A stretch of 64,000 nt of DNA from Salidesulfovibrio onnuriiensis (GCF_008001235.1 NZ_CP040751.1:3475501-3539500), one strand, 5' to 3'; counted from the first letter of the stretch, positions 8,305 to 17,239 are shown. Notes: generated from the letters alone by a model not told the origin. Numbers and translations: made by a program.

Positions 8305-8343
8305 CATGTGCTCTTCTGATCGGTCAGGCTGGACGGTTCAGAA

Positions 8344-8862
8344 TCAGCCCCGTCGGCCGCCGCCTCCCATGCCACGGCCTCCGCCTCGGCCCATTCCGCC
8401 GCCCATGCCGCGACCGCAACCGCCACCCATACCACGGCCCATGCCGCTTCCGCCCGTACGGCGGCAGCCGCCTGCGGGAGCGGGCTGTTGCGGAGCCTGC
8501 GTCGGCTGGCCCTGATTGGCCGGACCGGGATTGGCCTCGGTCAACTCACCAGCCAGGAACCGGTCCACGGCTTCCCGGACGCTGCCGCCGGACACGGTGA
8601 CCATGCGGATGCCTCCGGCGCTCAGGGCCTGCCAGGCCTTGGGGCCAAGGCTGCCGGTGATGATCACCTGCACCCCCTGGTCGGCAAGGGTTTGGGCGGC
8701 CTGAATGCCCGCGCCCTGGGCGAGCTGGGCATTGCCGCTGTTGTCATGGTAGCCGTACTCGCCGCTGTCCGTATCATAAATCGCAAACCCGCCAGCCCTG
8801 CCGAAACGGGGTTCGACGGGGACATCGGGTCCGGATGCGTTGGCGCTGATTGCTATACGCAT
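8344..8862 (-). CDS. NifX/NifB-type Fe-Mo cluster-binding protein with Gly/Met/Arg tail
   Basis: 172 aa. Residues ~1-105 form the dinitrogenase iron-molybdenum cofactor-binding fold (MRIAISANASGPDVPVEPRFGRAGGF..., then GIQAAQTLADQGVQVIITGSLGPKAWQAL). After a Pro/Gln linker comes a low-complexity tail of ~45 residues made of Gly, Met and Arg repeats with three cysteines (GGCRRTGGSGMGRGMGGGCGRGMGG...). No nif genes are nearby; proteins of this type in sulfate reducers are linked to metal-cluster handling. The tail could bind metal or nucleic acid, which is inference. Own terminator downstream. Confidence 0.85.
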   Translation of the reverse strand: MRIAISANASGPDVPVEPRFGRAGGFAIYDTDSGEYGYHDNSGNAQLAQGAGIQAAQTLADQGVQVIITGSLGPKAWQALSAGGIRMVTVSGGSVREAVDRFLAGELTEANPGPANQGQPTQAPQQPAPAGGCRRTGGSGMGRGMGGGCGRGMGGGMGRGGGRGMGGGGRRG

Positions 8863-8963
8863 ACGTCCTCCTTGTTGATAATGGTTTTCACGTCACCAAA
8901 ATCACTGCAGGAAGGATTCCAAAATAAAAATGGAATTATTTCAGCCCGTTGGGAAACAGGCCT

Positions 8964-9014
8964 CAAAAAAAGACGCAGAGTTCGCCCGTTTTTCAAAAGC
9001 GCGGGCGAACTCTG
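8964..9014 (-). terminator. Terminator of the dxs operon
   Basis: Perfect 13-bp stem (8976-8988 with 9002-9014), read leftward into CGTCTTTTTTT. It lies 18 bp past the dxs stop. Confidence 0.9.
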
Positions 9015-9032
9015 AGGCAGAATGGGAGAAAA

Positions 9033-10937
9033 TTAAGCGCCCGGCTGGACCAACTCCCGGGCGGCGCGCAGAATACCCTGCTTGTCAATGCCCAGCATGG
9101 ACCGAAGCTGCTTCTGGGTGCCGTGCTCGATGAACTCGTCGGGCAGCCCGAGCCGCTTGATGGTCAGCCCCCCGAGCAGTCCCCGCTCGTTGAACAGCTC
9201 CAGCACGGCCGAACCAAAGCCGCCGGCCAGGGAATTTTCCTCCACAAGGAGAATCCTGCGGTATTTTTCAGCCAGCTCCAGAAGCTGCGCCTCGGGCAAC
9301 GGCTTGATGAACCGGGCATTGAAAACCGCGACGCTCATGCCCTGCTCCTCCAGCTCCATGGCCGCCTCGATGGAGGGATAGACGCGCGAGCCCAGGGTGA
9401 CGATCACGGCGTCGCCGCCCTCGCGCACCAGTTCGCCCCGCCCCAGGGGAATGGCCTCGGGCTCGGGGTCCACATCCGCGCCCACGCCGGTGCCGCGCGG
9501 GTAGCGTACGGCAACAGGCCCCTTGGTCTCGAAGGCGGTGACCATCATGCGCGCCAGCTCGGCCTCGTCCTTGGGGGCCATGAACACCAGGTTGGGAATA
9601 TGGCGCAGGTAGCTCAGGTCGAACGCGCCGTGGTGGGTGGCACCGTCTTCGCCCACCAGTCCGCCCCGGTCCAGGAAGAACTTCACGTCCAGGTTCTGGA
9701 GACAGACGTCGTGGACAATCTGGTCATAGGACCGCTGCAGGAAGGTGGAATAGATGGCCACGGCGGGCTTAAAGCCCTGTGTGGCGAGCCCGGCCGCATA
9801 GGTCACTGCATGCTGCTCACAGATGCCCACGTCCACGAATCGCTCGGGATGGCGCTCCTGGAAACAGCTCGTTCCCGTGCCTTCGGGCATGGCGGCCGTG
9901 ATGGCCACGATTTTGTCGTCCCTGTCGGCCAGGCGGCAAAGCATGTTGCCGAAAATTTCGGTGTACGAGGGATACGGCGCACCCACGAACTTCTTGGCCA
10001 GCCCGGTTTCGGGCTCGAACCGGCCCACCCCGTGGAAAAAGGTCGGGTTGTTCTCCGCAGGCTCGTATCCCTTGCCCTTCTTGGTCAGCACGTGCACCAG
10101 CACGGGCTTGTCGATCTTGCGCACCTGCTCGAAGACCTTGATCAGCTCTTCGGTGTCGTGCCCGTCGATGGGGCCCACATAGGTGAACTGGAAGGCCTCG
10201 AAGAGCATGCCCGGGGTAAAGAAGGTCTTGAGGGAATCGCCGGAACGCTTCACGTAGGTGGCCAGGTCGCTGCCAATGCCCGGCACGCTGGCGACCCAGT
10301 TCTCCACGTCGGACTTGAGGCGCTGCAGCAGTGGCGCGGTCAGCTTGCGGCTCAGAAACGCGGACATGGCGCCCACGTTCTTGGAGATGGACATCTCGTT
10401 GTCGTTGAGCACCACTACCATCTTGCGGCCCATGCCGCCCGCCTGATTCAGGCCCTCGAAGGCCAGCCCGGCCGTCATGGATCCGTCGCCGATGACCGAC
10501 ACCACATCATAATCTTCCCCGGAAAGATCGCGTGCCGTGGCCATGCCCAGGGCCGCGGAAATGGAGGTGGAGGAATGCCCCACCCCGAAATGGTCGTATT
10601 CGCTCTCGGCCATGCGCGGGAACCCGCTGATGCCGTTCAGCTGACGTAGGGAATCGAAACGGTCCGCCCGGCCGGTGAGCAGCTTGTGGGCGTAGGCCTG
10701 GTGGCCCACGTCCCAGACGATCTTGTCCTTCTCGAAGTCATAGGCCTTGAACAGGGCCAGAGTCAGCTCGATAACGCCCAGGGACGGGGCAAGGTGCCCC
10801 CCGCTGCCGGAAACCTGCCCGATGATCACCTGCCGAAGCTCGTGGGCCAGGGCCTTGAGCTGGCCGATCTCCAGCTTGCGAACATCGGCGGGACGCGTGA
10901 TCCCGGACAAAAGGTTGGTGGTGTCTGTATTGCTCAT
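9033..10937 (-). CDS. dxs: 1-deoxy-D-xylulose-5-phosphate synthase
   Basis: 634 aa from the ATG at 10937, normal length. It condenses pyruvate and glyceraldehyde-3-phosphate, the first step of the MEP isoprenoid pathway. The thiamine-diphosphate site is seen as GDGSMTAGLAFEGLNQAG (150-167), with GGHLAPSLG near 47, the transketolase central domain with GICEQHAVTYAAGLA, and the C-terminal domain ending ELVQPGA. It follows ispA (17-bp gap) and xseB on the same strand, the classic xseB-ispA-dxs operon. The start has only a weak ribosome site, consistent with reading through from ispA. Terminator downstream. Confidence 0.97.
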   Translation of the reverse strand: MSNTDTTNLLSGITRPADVRKLEIGQLKALAHELRQVIIGQVSGSGGHLAPSLGVIELTLALFKAYDFEKDKIVWDVGHQAYAHKLLTGRADRFDSLRQLNGISGFPRMAESEYDHFGVGHSSTSISAALGMATARDLSGEDYDVVSVIGDGSMTAGLAFEGLNQAGGMGRKMVVVLNDNEMSISKNVGAMSAFLSRKLTAPLLQRLKSDVENWVASVPGIGSDLATYVKRSGDSLKTFFTPGMLFEAFQFTYVGPIDGHDTEELIKVFEQVRKIDKPVLVHVLTKKGKGYEPAENNPTFFHGVGRFEPETGLAKKFVGAPYPSYTEIFGNMLCRLADRDDKIVAITAAMPEGTGTSCFQERHPERFVDVGICEQHAVTYAAGLATQGFKPAVAIYSTFLQRSYDQIVHDVCLQNLDVKFFLDRGGLVGEDGATHHGAFDLSYLRHIPNLVFMAPKDEAELARMMVTAFETKGPVAVRYPRGTGVGADVDPEPEAIPLGRGELVREGGDAVIVTLGSRVYPSIEAAMELEEQGMSVAVFNARFIKPLPEAQLLELAEKYRRILLVEENSLAGGFGSAVLELFNERGLLGGLTIKRLGLPDEFIEHGTQKQLRSMLGIDKQGILRAARELVQPGA

Positions 10938-10954
10938 AATGAAATTCGAAATGC

Positions 10955-11851
10955 TTAATAAACCCGGTCCACGATGTAGCGGGCCAATTCCGACAGGAAC
11001 GCCTGTTCGTCGCCTTGGCAATCGTCCAGGTATGTCACGGCCCGGTCCACGTATTCGCGGGCCAGTTCCTTGCTCTTTTCCAGCCCCATGAGCGCGGGAT
11101 AGGTGCTCTTGCCCTGTTCCTCGTCGCTGCCCACGGGTTTGCCCAGGGTGGCCTCGTCGCCCACCACGTCCAACACGTCGTCCACGATCTGGAAGGCAAC
11201 GCCAATGGCCCGGCCGTATTCGCGGGCCTTTTCGATATCGTTCTCGTTCGCGCCGGAAAGAATGGCCCCGCATTCGCAGGCCGCAGTGATCAACGCGCCG
11301 GTCTTCATGGCGTGCATCCGCCGCAGCTCGTCCAGGGAAACCTGGCCGAAGCGGCCGGTGAACTCCATGTCGATGGCCTGACCGCCCACCATGCCCCCGG
11401 AACCGGCGGCGCGCGCCAGCACGTTCACGGCGCGCAGCACGCGGTCGGCCGGAAGCCCTTGCCCGAGGCCAGCCTCGGTCATGAGCACGAAGGCCTCGGT
11501 GAGCAAACCGTCTCCCGCGAGAATGGCGGTGGCCTCGTCAAACTGCTTGTGGTTGGAGGGCTTGCCCCGCCGCAGGTCGTCGTCGTCCATGGCCGGCAGG
11601 TCGTCGTGGATCAGGGAATAGGTATGGATACATTCCAGGCTGGCGGCAAAGGGCAGGGCCCTGGCAAAGTCGCCCCCGAGCATGGCGCACCAGGAAAGCG
11701 CCAGCACCGGGCGCAAACGTTTGCCCCCGGCCAGCAGGCTGTATTCCATGGATTGGAGCAACCGCTCCGGGATATTGCGTTCGCGCAGGCAGGAACCGAG
11801 AAAATCCTCGACAACGGCGGCGCGCTTGGCCAGCTTTTCCTTGACCGTCAT
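10955..11851 (-). CDS. ispA: Farnesyl (polyprenyl) diphosphate synthase
   Basis: 298 aa. The first Asp-rich motif is DDLPAMDDDD (83-92), the second DDVLD (224-228), with GGKRLRP at ~42-48. It elongates dimethylallyl/geranyl diphosphate with isopentenyl diphosphate to C15 (or another short chain; exact product length is not certain from sequence). Its ATG begins directly at the xseB stop, so translation is coupled, and dxs follows. Confidence 0.95.
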   Translation of the reverse strand: MTVKEKLAKRAAVVEDFLGSCLRERNIPERLLQSMEYSLLAGGKRLRPVLALSWCAMLGGDFARALPFAASLECIHTYSLIHDDLPAMDDDDLRRGKPSNHKQFDEATAILAGDGLLTEAFVLMTEAGLGQGLPADRVLRAVNVLARAAGSGGMVGGQAIDMEFTGRFGQVSLDELRRMHAMKTGALITAACECGAILSGANENDIEKAREYGRAIGVAFQIVDDVLDVVGDEATLGKPVGSDEEQGKSTYPALMGLEKSKELAREYVDRAVTYLDDCQGDEQAFLSELARYIVDRVY

Positions 11852-12088
11852 CTATTCGTCCCCTTCCGCGCCGAAACCGTCCAGGGCCTCGAATTCCCTG
11901 AGCAGCCCCTCGCTGACCACCTTGACCTCGTGGCGGGCGTTTTCCAGCTGCCTGCCGCAGCCCTTGGCCAGCTCCAGGCCTTCCTTGTACAGGGCAACAC
12001 CCTGTTCCAGGGGAAGCTCGCCGCGCTCCAGGCGCTCCACTATTTCACGAAGCCGTTCCAGCCTCTGCTCGAATGTCTGTTCAGCCAT
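11852..12088 (-). CDS. xseB: Exodeoxyribonuclease VII small subunit
   Basis: 78 aa starting MAEQTFEQRLERLREIVERLERGELPLEQ, the conserved family core; two long helices follow (LEQGVALYKEGLELAKGCGRQL). It partners XseA (encoded at 15031-16446) to form exonuclease VII, which degrades single-stranded DNA. The stop abuts the ispA start. A longer in-frame start at 12130 adds 14 residues not typical of XseB. Confidence 0.95.
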   Translation of the reverse strand: MAEQTFEQRLERLREIVERLERGELPLEQGVALYKEGLELAKGCGRQLENARHEVKVVSEGLLREFEALDGFGAEGDE

Positions 12089-12190
12089 TGTCTCACCCTT
12101 TTGATCATGTCGTCCGGTCCTTGTACCCAATTCCCGGGGCTTGCTCCAGTATTGTCTTGGGCGTCGCCCAAAGGGAATCCGACCGGGGAA

Positions 12191-12478
12191 TCAGCCGAGA
12201 AAGGCCTCAAAACCCGGCGCATACTTGGTTGGTTCGAACTCGATCACCTCGTATTCGGCCACCCCTTCCCGGTGGAAGGGATCCTCGGCAATGATGGTCC
12301 GGACCTCTTCGGCAGACGCGGCCCGGCAGAGGATGACGCCGCCGGTGCGCGGATTCTTGCGCCCCGAGCACAGGAACTTGCCCAGGCCGTAATACTTCTC
12401 CAAAAAGGCCACATGCCCTTCCAGGCAGGCGTCCACAGCCTCGAGCGGCTTCACGTAAGTCAACAAAATCAGAAACAT
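12191..12478 (-). CDS. YciI-family protein
   Basis: 95 aa, MFLILLTYVKPLEAVDACLEGHVAFLEKYY..., with the YCII ferredoxin-like fold signatures: LEGHVAFLEKYYGLGKFLCSG and ASAEEVRTIIAEDPF, where the His and Asp of GH and EDPF are the conserved polar pair of the family. Small cytoplasmic enzyme-like domain; reaction unknown for most members. It stands alone between xseB and the VC0807-like gene. Confidence 0.85.
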   Translation of the reverse strand: MFLILLTYVKPLEAVDACLEGHVAFLEKYYGLGKFLCSGRKNPRTGGVILCRAASAEEVRTIIAEDPFHREGVAEYEVIEFEPTKYAPGFEAFLG

Positions 12479-12525
12479 AATAATAATCCTGTTGTAACGA
12501 GTTCAGTGGGTTGCGATCTTCACTA

Positions 12526-13140
12526 TTAAGCTGATGGAGGCCGAACCAGCTCGGGCTGCTTCTCCCAATAACTTCGGGGATACCAGAAGCTGAAGGCCAA
12601 AAGCCCGGCCATGACCGGCCAGCCCAGGACGGCTCGCGCCGAAAGATATACCTCCAGGGTGGTCCAGACAAGCAGCGCGGCCAGCAAACCGGCCTTGCAC
12701 AGGTAGACCGAGGCCCACATGCAGGTCACCCTGTCCCAGCAGGCCACATAATGACGACTTTCGCGAATATGTTCAGGGAAGGCGTCAATGCCCACGGTCT
12801 GTTCCGCGAAATAGCGCAGCATGGGGCGACGCACGGCTATTGAGAGCAGGAAAAACAGGCCGAAGGAAGCGCCAAAGACGATGGGCGAAAACAGATACCA
12901 ATCCGGGTCGCTGGTCAGCAGCACCGTGATCAGTTCGGCCACGGCATAGAATCCGCCCACCGTGGAAAAGGCGTCCCAGGTTTTCCGACGCGCCAGGTAA
13001 TAGGCCATGACGAGCACGCACCAGACAGAGGCGCAGATCGCGCCCTCCAGCGCCATGTCGGCCTTGCGGCAGAAATAGAAGATGCCCACCGGCACGACGG
13101 ATCCGGCGATGATGCGGTCAAAGGGAATCTTCTGCGCCAT
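12526..13140 (-). CDS. VC0807-like multi-pass membrane protein
   Basis: 204 aa from ATG 13140 (MAQKIPFDRIIAGSVVPVGIFY). About five to six hydrophobic segments (e.g. ~10-28, 33-50, 60-75, 83-103, 140-160, 165-185), polar segments between them, C-terminus soluble. The architecture resembles the VC0807 family related to intracellular septation protein A. The role is not known. It lies 22 bp downstream of a periplasmic M23 peptidase gene on the same strand, suggesting an envelope context. Confidence 0.65.
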   Translation of the reverse strand: MAQKIPFDRIIAGSVVPVGIFYFCRKADMALEGAICASVWCVLVMAYYLARRKTWDAFSTVGGFYAVAELITVLLTSDPDWYLFSPIVFGASFGLFFLLSIAVRRPMLRYFAEQTVGIDAFPEHIRESRHYVACWDRVTCMWASVYLCKAGLLAALLVWTTLEVYLSARAVLGWPVMAGLLAFSFWYPRSYWEKQPELVRPPSA

Positions 13141-13162
13141 GAAACGTTCCTTGAAGCCGATC

Positions 13163-14038
13163 CTACTGCATTTTGAACAGCGGTTCGGGGTCGATGGCCA
13201 CGCCCTGGGCAAAGACGCTCAGGTGCAGATGCGCCCCCGTGGAACGGCCCGTGGAGCCGGAAAGGCCAATCTTCTGGCCGCGCTCCACCATCTGTCCTTC
13301 CCTGACCAGCACCTTGGACATGTGCACGGACATGGAAACGACGCCGTTGCCGTGGTCGATGTAAACGCAATTGCCCGCGTAGTAGAAATTATCGCCCACC
13401 AGAATGACCTTGCCCGGCGCGATGGCCCGGATGGGCGTTCCCAGCCAGGCGCGGAAATCCAGACCCCAGTGGCGGCGCTTGGTGTCGCCGTTGAAGGTGC
13501 GGCGCAGTCCGAAGCGGCTGAGCATCTTGCCCTTGACCGGCAGGGAGAACGGCGCTTCCCACAAGCGTTCTGAGGACACCGTGGAGATGGCCTTTTTGGA
13601 CTTTTCGCGCTCGCGCTCGATCCTGGCGTGGAACTTTTTGGGCGGCTTGACCATTCCGGGCGCAACCCGCAGCGTCTCCGTGGGATACTCGTGATCCTCG
13701 ACGCGGACGAGCTTGCGCAAACGGCGGCGCTCGCCGTTCACCGAGGCCTCCACCTCCAGGGAATAAAGCCCGAACTTGACATACAGGCTCGTGCCGAACA
13801 GGGCCAGGGCGCGGCAGTCGCCCTGCCCGCATGCGGCCGGGCTCACGGACTTGCCGTCCCAGAATATATCCACGTCCTCCAGCTCATGGGGCGAAACAAC
13901 CTTGACCAGAAACGGCTGGCCCACGCCCACGGCATCGGGGGCATGGATGGAGAACGGCTGTTCCCCGGCAAGGGCCGCCGGGGCCAGGCACAGGCTCAGC
14001 AACAGGACAAAAACGAACGAACGAAGGCAGCGTTGCAT
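13163..14038 (-). CDS. Periplasmic M23 (LytM) metallopeptidase, copy 1
   Basis: 291 aa with a signal peptide (hydrophobic 7-22, ending AALAG). An Ig-like N-terminal domain (~26-115) and a charged helical linker (IEREREKSKK) precede the M23 domain (~160-285). Zinc ligands are visible as HWGLD (H190, D194) and HLHLS (H270/H272), so it looks catalytically intact, a probable peptidoglycan endopeptidase. The next gene upstream (14078-15034) is a paralogue with the same architecture, 39 bp away. Confidence 0.9.
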   Translation of the reverse strand: MQRCLRSFVFVLLLSLCLAPAALAGEQPFSIHAPDAVGVGQPFLVKVVSPHELEDVDIFWDGKSVSPAACGQGDCRALALFGTSLYVKFGLYSLEVEASVNGERRRLRKLVRVEDHEYPTETLRVAPGMVKPPKKFHARIEREREKSKKAISTVSSERLWEAPFSLPVKGKMLSRFGLRRTFNGDTKRRHWGLDFRAWLGTPIRAIAPGKVILVGDNFYYAGNCVYIDHGNGVVSMSVHMSKVLVREGQMVERGQKIGLSGSTGRSTGAHLHLSVFAQGVAIDPEPLFKMQ

Positions 14039-14077
14039 GGGATTCCTCGTTGAATGAAGGGCTGGGGAACGGACCCG

Positions 14078-15034
14078 CTACTTGAGCAGCTGGTCCACGT
14101 TCTTGGCAAAGAGCGGCGCGGGGTCCACCAGCTTTCCGAGCACGGCGACGCTCAGGTGCAGGTGCGCGCCCGTGGCCCGGCCCGTGGATCCGGAAAGGCC
14201 CACCAACTGGCCACGCTCAACCGTCTCGCCTTCCTTCACCGAAACCTTGGAAAGGTGGAAATACATGGAGACAACGCCGTTGCCGTGATCGATGTACACG
14301 GAGTTGCCCGCATAGTAATGCTCGCCCACCAGCACGACCTTGCCGTCGGCCACGGACTTGATGACCGTGCCCTTGGGCGCGCGGAAGTCCATGCCCCGAT
14401 GTGGGTTCTTGGGCTGCTTGTTCAGGTAGCGCCGCAGGCCGTAGACGCTGGTCACGTCTCCGTCCACCGGGCGCTGGAAGGGCAGCTTCCACATGCGTTC
14501 CGGGCTGATGGTGTCGCGGGCCTCGGCAATGACCTTGCTCTCCCGGGCGATGCGGTCATAGACCTCCTTGGGCGGGGTGACCATCTTCTTGGGCAGGGTC
14601 AGGTCCTGGCGGGGAAATTTCTTGTCCGCGACGACCACGTTCTTCTTGTAGGTCTTGCGCACGTTGTCGATGCTGGCCGTGACCACCAGCTCCTGCTTGC
14701 CGGGCTCGGCATTGAGCACGTCCGTGCCCAGCAGGGCCAGGGCCACATGCTTGTCGTTCCAGACGCTGATGGCGGGCATGACCTCCTTGCCCTGCCAGTA
14801 GATGACCACCTCGTTGAGCGGCTTGGTGGAGGTGATGCGCACGGCAAAGGGCTCGCCCACCGCCACGCTGTCCGGGGCGGCGAACACGAGCTGGGGCTGG
14901 GCATCAGTGGCGTTGGCGTCCGTGGAAAGGGTGATGTCGTCCCCTTCCTGCAGCCCGAACTGGGCAAAGGCGGTCGAAGCGGACATGAGACAGATCAGGA
15001 ACAGGAATATGAGCGAAATACGCCGTAAAATCAT
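14078..15034 (-). CDS. Periplasmic M23 (LytM) metallopeptidase, copy 2
   Basis: 318 aa with a signal peptide (1-24, STAFA). Same layout as copy 1: Ig-like domain (~45-135), helical linker with RIARESKVIAEARD, and M23 domain with HRGMD (H212, D216) and HLHLS (H291/H293), so intact zinc ligands. Its ATG overlaps the xseA stop by 4 bp (ATGA), so it is translationally coupled to xseA. The high similarity of catalytic blocks (YAGN-VYIDHGNGVVSM, GLSGSTGR) with copy 1 shows tandem duplication. Confidence 0.9.
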   Translation of the reverse strand: MILRRISLIFLFLICLMSASTAFAQFGLQEGDDITLSTDANATDAQPQLVFAAPDSVAVGEPFAVRITSTKPLNEVVIYWQGKEVMPAISVWNDKHVALALLGTDVLNAEPGKQELVVTASIDNVRKTYKKNVVVADKKFPRQDLTLPKKMVTPPKEVYDRIARESKVIAEARDTISPERMWKLPFQRPVDGDVTSVYGLRRYLNKQPKNPHRGMDFRAPKGTVIKSVADGKVVLVGEHYYAGNSVYIDHGNGVVSMYFHLSKVSVKEGETVERGQLVGLSGSTGRATGAHLHLSVAVLGKLVDPAPLFAKNVDQLLK

Positions 15035-16446
15035 GAATTCTCCTTGAATGATTGGGTAACCGTTGCGGCGATACTACCATCCTTGACGCGAATGTCGAGT
15101 GCATCGCCTTGCACCACCTCGTCGGGGCTGCGCAAGAATTTGCCGGTCTTTTCCACCCGCACCAGACTGTAGCCGCGCTCCAGGGGTTTTTCCGGGTCCA
15201 GGCCCCGCAGCCCGGCTTGCAGCACGCCGAATTCACGCTCGCGTCCCTCCACCAGCCGGTGGGCGGCGTTGTAGAGCCCCTGCCCCAGTGCGGAAAGCCG
15301 CGCGGCCTTGTGGCGCAGGTTCGCCTCGCCATGAGCCCGCATGAGGCGGCCCGTCAATTGCTGTGTGCGCTGGGACGTGCCAAAGACCCCGGCTTCCCCG
15401 GCCCGGCGCAGGCGATGGATAAGCGACCGAAAATTCTGCTCATACCGCTCCACCTTGCGCACCGGAGAAAGCCAGAGCAGGGCCCGGCGCAGCTCGCCGA
15501 AGGCGGCGGCCTTTTCGCCGAGAAGGGCGGCATAAGCCCGGTTCAGGCCCATCTCCAGCTGATCCACGGACTGCATGAGGGTCTCGCGCCGGGGCCAGAG
15601 TTCCTGGGCCGCATGGCTGGGGGTCGCCACGCGCCTGTCGGCCACAAAATCGGAAATGGAAACGTCGGGCTCGTGCCCGATGCCCGAAACCACGGGCACC
15701 TGGGCCCGAAAAATGGCGTCGGCCACAGGCTCGGTATTGAAGGCCCAGAGATCCTCCAGGGATCCGCCGCCGCGAATGAGCACGGCCACCTCGGCCCAGC
15801 CGTCCTCGCCGACCTGGTCCAGGGCGGCCGCAATCTGTTCGGGGGCCTGATCGCCCTGCACCAGCGAGGGGTAAATTCGTATTTCCGCGCCGGTTCCTCG
15901 CTGGTCTGCGATGCGCAAAAAATCGCGGATGGCGGCCCCGCTCGGGGAGGTGATCACGGCCACGCGCTTGGGGTCGCGCGGCAGGGCCATCTTGCGGTCC
16001 TCGTCAAAGTAGCCCTTGGCGGCAAGTTTCGCCTTGAGCGCCTCAAAGGCCATGCGCAGGTCGCCCACGCCCTGCTCCTGCACCAGTTCGGCAATGAGCT
16101 GATACTGGCCGCGCGGTTCATAGACGTTGAGCCGCCCGGCGCAGAGCACTTCCATGCCGTCCTCGAGCGTTTCGGAAAGGCTGGTTCCGCCGCTCTCCTC
16201 CACCTCGCCGGTCAGGGGGTTGATGGCCTCGCCGCCCCGGCTTACGGGCGCGGCAGACTGTTGCGAGCCCTTGAACCAGACCACGCCGAGCACGGCGTCC
16301 CCGTCCGTGAGCGAAAAATAGAGGTGCCCGCTGCCCGGCCGGGCCAGGTTGGTGACCTGACCGCGCACCCAGACAAACGGGAATTCCGCCTCCAACAGGT
16401 CTTTCACTGCGCGGGTGAGTTCGGAAACGGAAAGAATGGCTGACAT
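15031..16446 (-). CDS. xseA: Exodeoxyribonuclease VII large subunit
   Basis: 471 aa. N-terminal OB-fold (LSVSELTRAVKDLLEAEFPFVWVRGQVTNL...), then the catalytic domain with PKRVAVITSPSGAAIRDFL, VLIRGGGSLEDLWAFN and SGIGHEPDVSISDFVADRRVATPSHAAQ, the family signature. C-terminal coiled-coil region and terminal beta domain are present. With XseB it degrades single-stranded DNA. A repeat element carrying a hairpin and a GGAGG lies just upstream of the start. Overlaps the M23 gene by 4 bp. Confidence 0.96.
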   Translation of the reverse strand: MSAILSVSELTRAVKDLLEAEFPFVWVRGQVTNLARPGSGHLYFSLTDGDAVLGVVWFKGSQQSAAPVSRGGEAINPLTGEVEESGGTSLSETLEDGMEVLCAGRLNVYEPRGQYQLIAELVQEQGVGDLRMAFEALKAKLAAKGYFDEDRKMALPRDPKRVAVITSPSGAAIRDFLRIADQRGTGAEIRIYPSLVQGDQAPEQIAAALDQVGEDGWAEVAVLIRGGGSLEDLWAFNTEPVADAIFRAQVPVVSGIGHEPDVSISDFVADRRVATPSHAAQELWPRRETLMQSVDQLEMGLNRAYAALLGEKAAAFGELRRALLWLSPVRKVERYEQNFRSLIHRLRRAGEAGVFGTSQRTQQLTGRLMRAHGEANLRHKAARLSALGQGLYNAAHRLVEGREREFGVLQAGLRGLDPEKPLERGYSLVRVEKTGKFLRSPDEVVQGDALDIRVKDGSIAATVTQSFKENS

Positions 16447-16454
16447 AATGCTTG

Positions 16455-16537
16455 TTTTGCCTCCGGCGGCTCAAGAACCTTTTAAAAAAGGTTCTTGAGA
16501 ATCTCCAAAACTCTTTATCGACGGCTTCGCCGTGGTT
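16455..16537. repeat. Dispersed repeat element, copy 1 (upstream of xseA)
   Basis: Begins GCCTCCGGCGGC (16459-16470), then a 14-bp hairpin (16470-16483 with 16486-16499), the linker GAATCTCCAAAACTCTTTAT, and a second GC hairpin (16521-16533). The same parts in the same order occur at 42571-42660. Read toward xseA, the end of the element supplies GGAGG 14 bp before the ATG. Confidence 0.8.
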
Positions 16538-16585
16538 CAAACACTAACCCGTTTTGGAAAGGTTTCTCCCGGCAACTCTGCCAAA

Positions 16586-17200
16586 TCACTCAGCCACCAC
16601 GGCCACACCGGCGCCAATCATGACAGCCCCGGCGGAACGGTTGGCGATCTTCCACAACCTGGTGGACTGCGCGGCCTGACGCCCCTTGGCGGCCAGCCAT
16701 GCGTAGCAGACCATGGCCAGGAACACGATGGGCAGGATGATGGAAACCACCAGCGCCATGTCGGTTCCAGTCAGGGTGGCCATATCCACGAAGCCGGGCA
16801 GGAACCCGCAGTAAAAGGCGATGACCTTGGGATTGCTCAGGCTGACGCACATGCCGCCCAAGAGCGTGCGGGAGTAGCGCCTGTGGGTGACGACCGGCTC
16901 GGCGACCCCGGTGGGCGGCTTGGCCAGCCAGCACCTGACGCCGAGATAGAAAAGATAAACCGCGCCAAGGATCTTGAGAACGATGAAGGCCTCGCCCATC
17001 TGGGAGGCGACCCAGCCCATGCCGAACATGGCCAGCATGAGATAGACGAAATCGCCCATGACAAGGCCGGTGCCCCAGAAAACGCCGTGGGTGAAGCCTC
17101 GGGCCAGGGACTGGGCAACGAGCGCGGTGACGCCCGGCCCGGGAATGACGGCAAAGACCAGGGTGGCGAGAGCCAAGCCTATTGCACCTTCAATGGTCAT
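16586..17200 (-). CDS. LysE/RhtB-family amino-acid exporter
   Basis: 204 aa with about six membrane segments. The family N-terminus is clear: ALATLVFAVIPGPGVTALVAQSLARG, with GxGPG-like IPGPG at ~20-24, followed by GFTHGVFWGTGLVMGDFVYL and the SNPKVIAFYCGFLPGF block (~115-130). Exports amino acids or derivatives across the inner membrane; substrate not predictable. It lies between the xseA-side repeat and the proS terminator, transcribed alone. Confidence 0.9.
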   Translation of the reverse strand: MTIEGAIGLALATLVFAVIPGPGVTALVAQSLARGFTHGVFWGTGLVMGDFVYLMLAMFGMGWVASQMGEAFIVLKILGAVYLFYLGVRCWLAKPPTGVAEPVVTHRRYSRTLLGGMCVSLSNPKVIAFYCGFLPGFVDMATLTGTDMALVVSIILPIVFLAMVCYAWLAAKGRQAAQSTRLWKIANRSAGAVMIGAGVAVVAE

Positions 17201-17216
17201 GACATCTACCCCTCTC

Positions 17217-17237
17217 GCTTTACGCGCAGCGTAAAGC
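17217..17237. repeat. 9-3-9 inverted repeat upstream of the LysE gene
   Basis: Perfect 9-bp arms (17217-17225 and 17229-17237, GCTTTACGC / GCGTAAAGC, 3-base loop) located 17 bp upstream of the exporter ATG. Could be an operator or the base of a terminator; no T run follows. Confidence 0.5.
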
Positions 17238-17239
17238 CG

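Noticed and set aside
8123..8343. Hidden gene in the 220-bp gap upstream of the octaheme gene
   Set aside because: Only a promoter region and the NifX-gene terminator; no supported frame.
12493..12521. TGTAAC with 17-bp spacing near the YciI-like gene
   Set aside because: The second element is ATCTTC, not CG(A/T)C, and no plus-strand gene follows.
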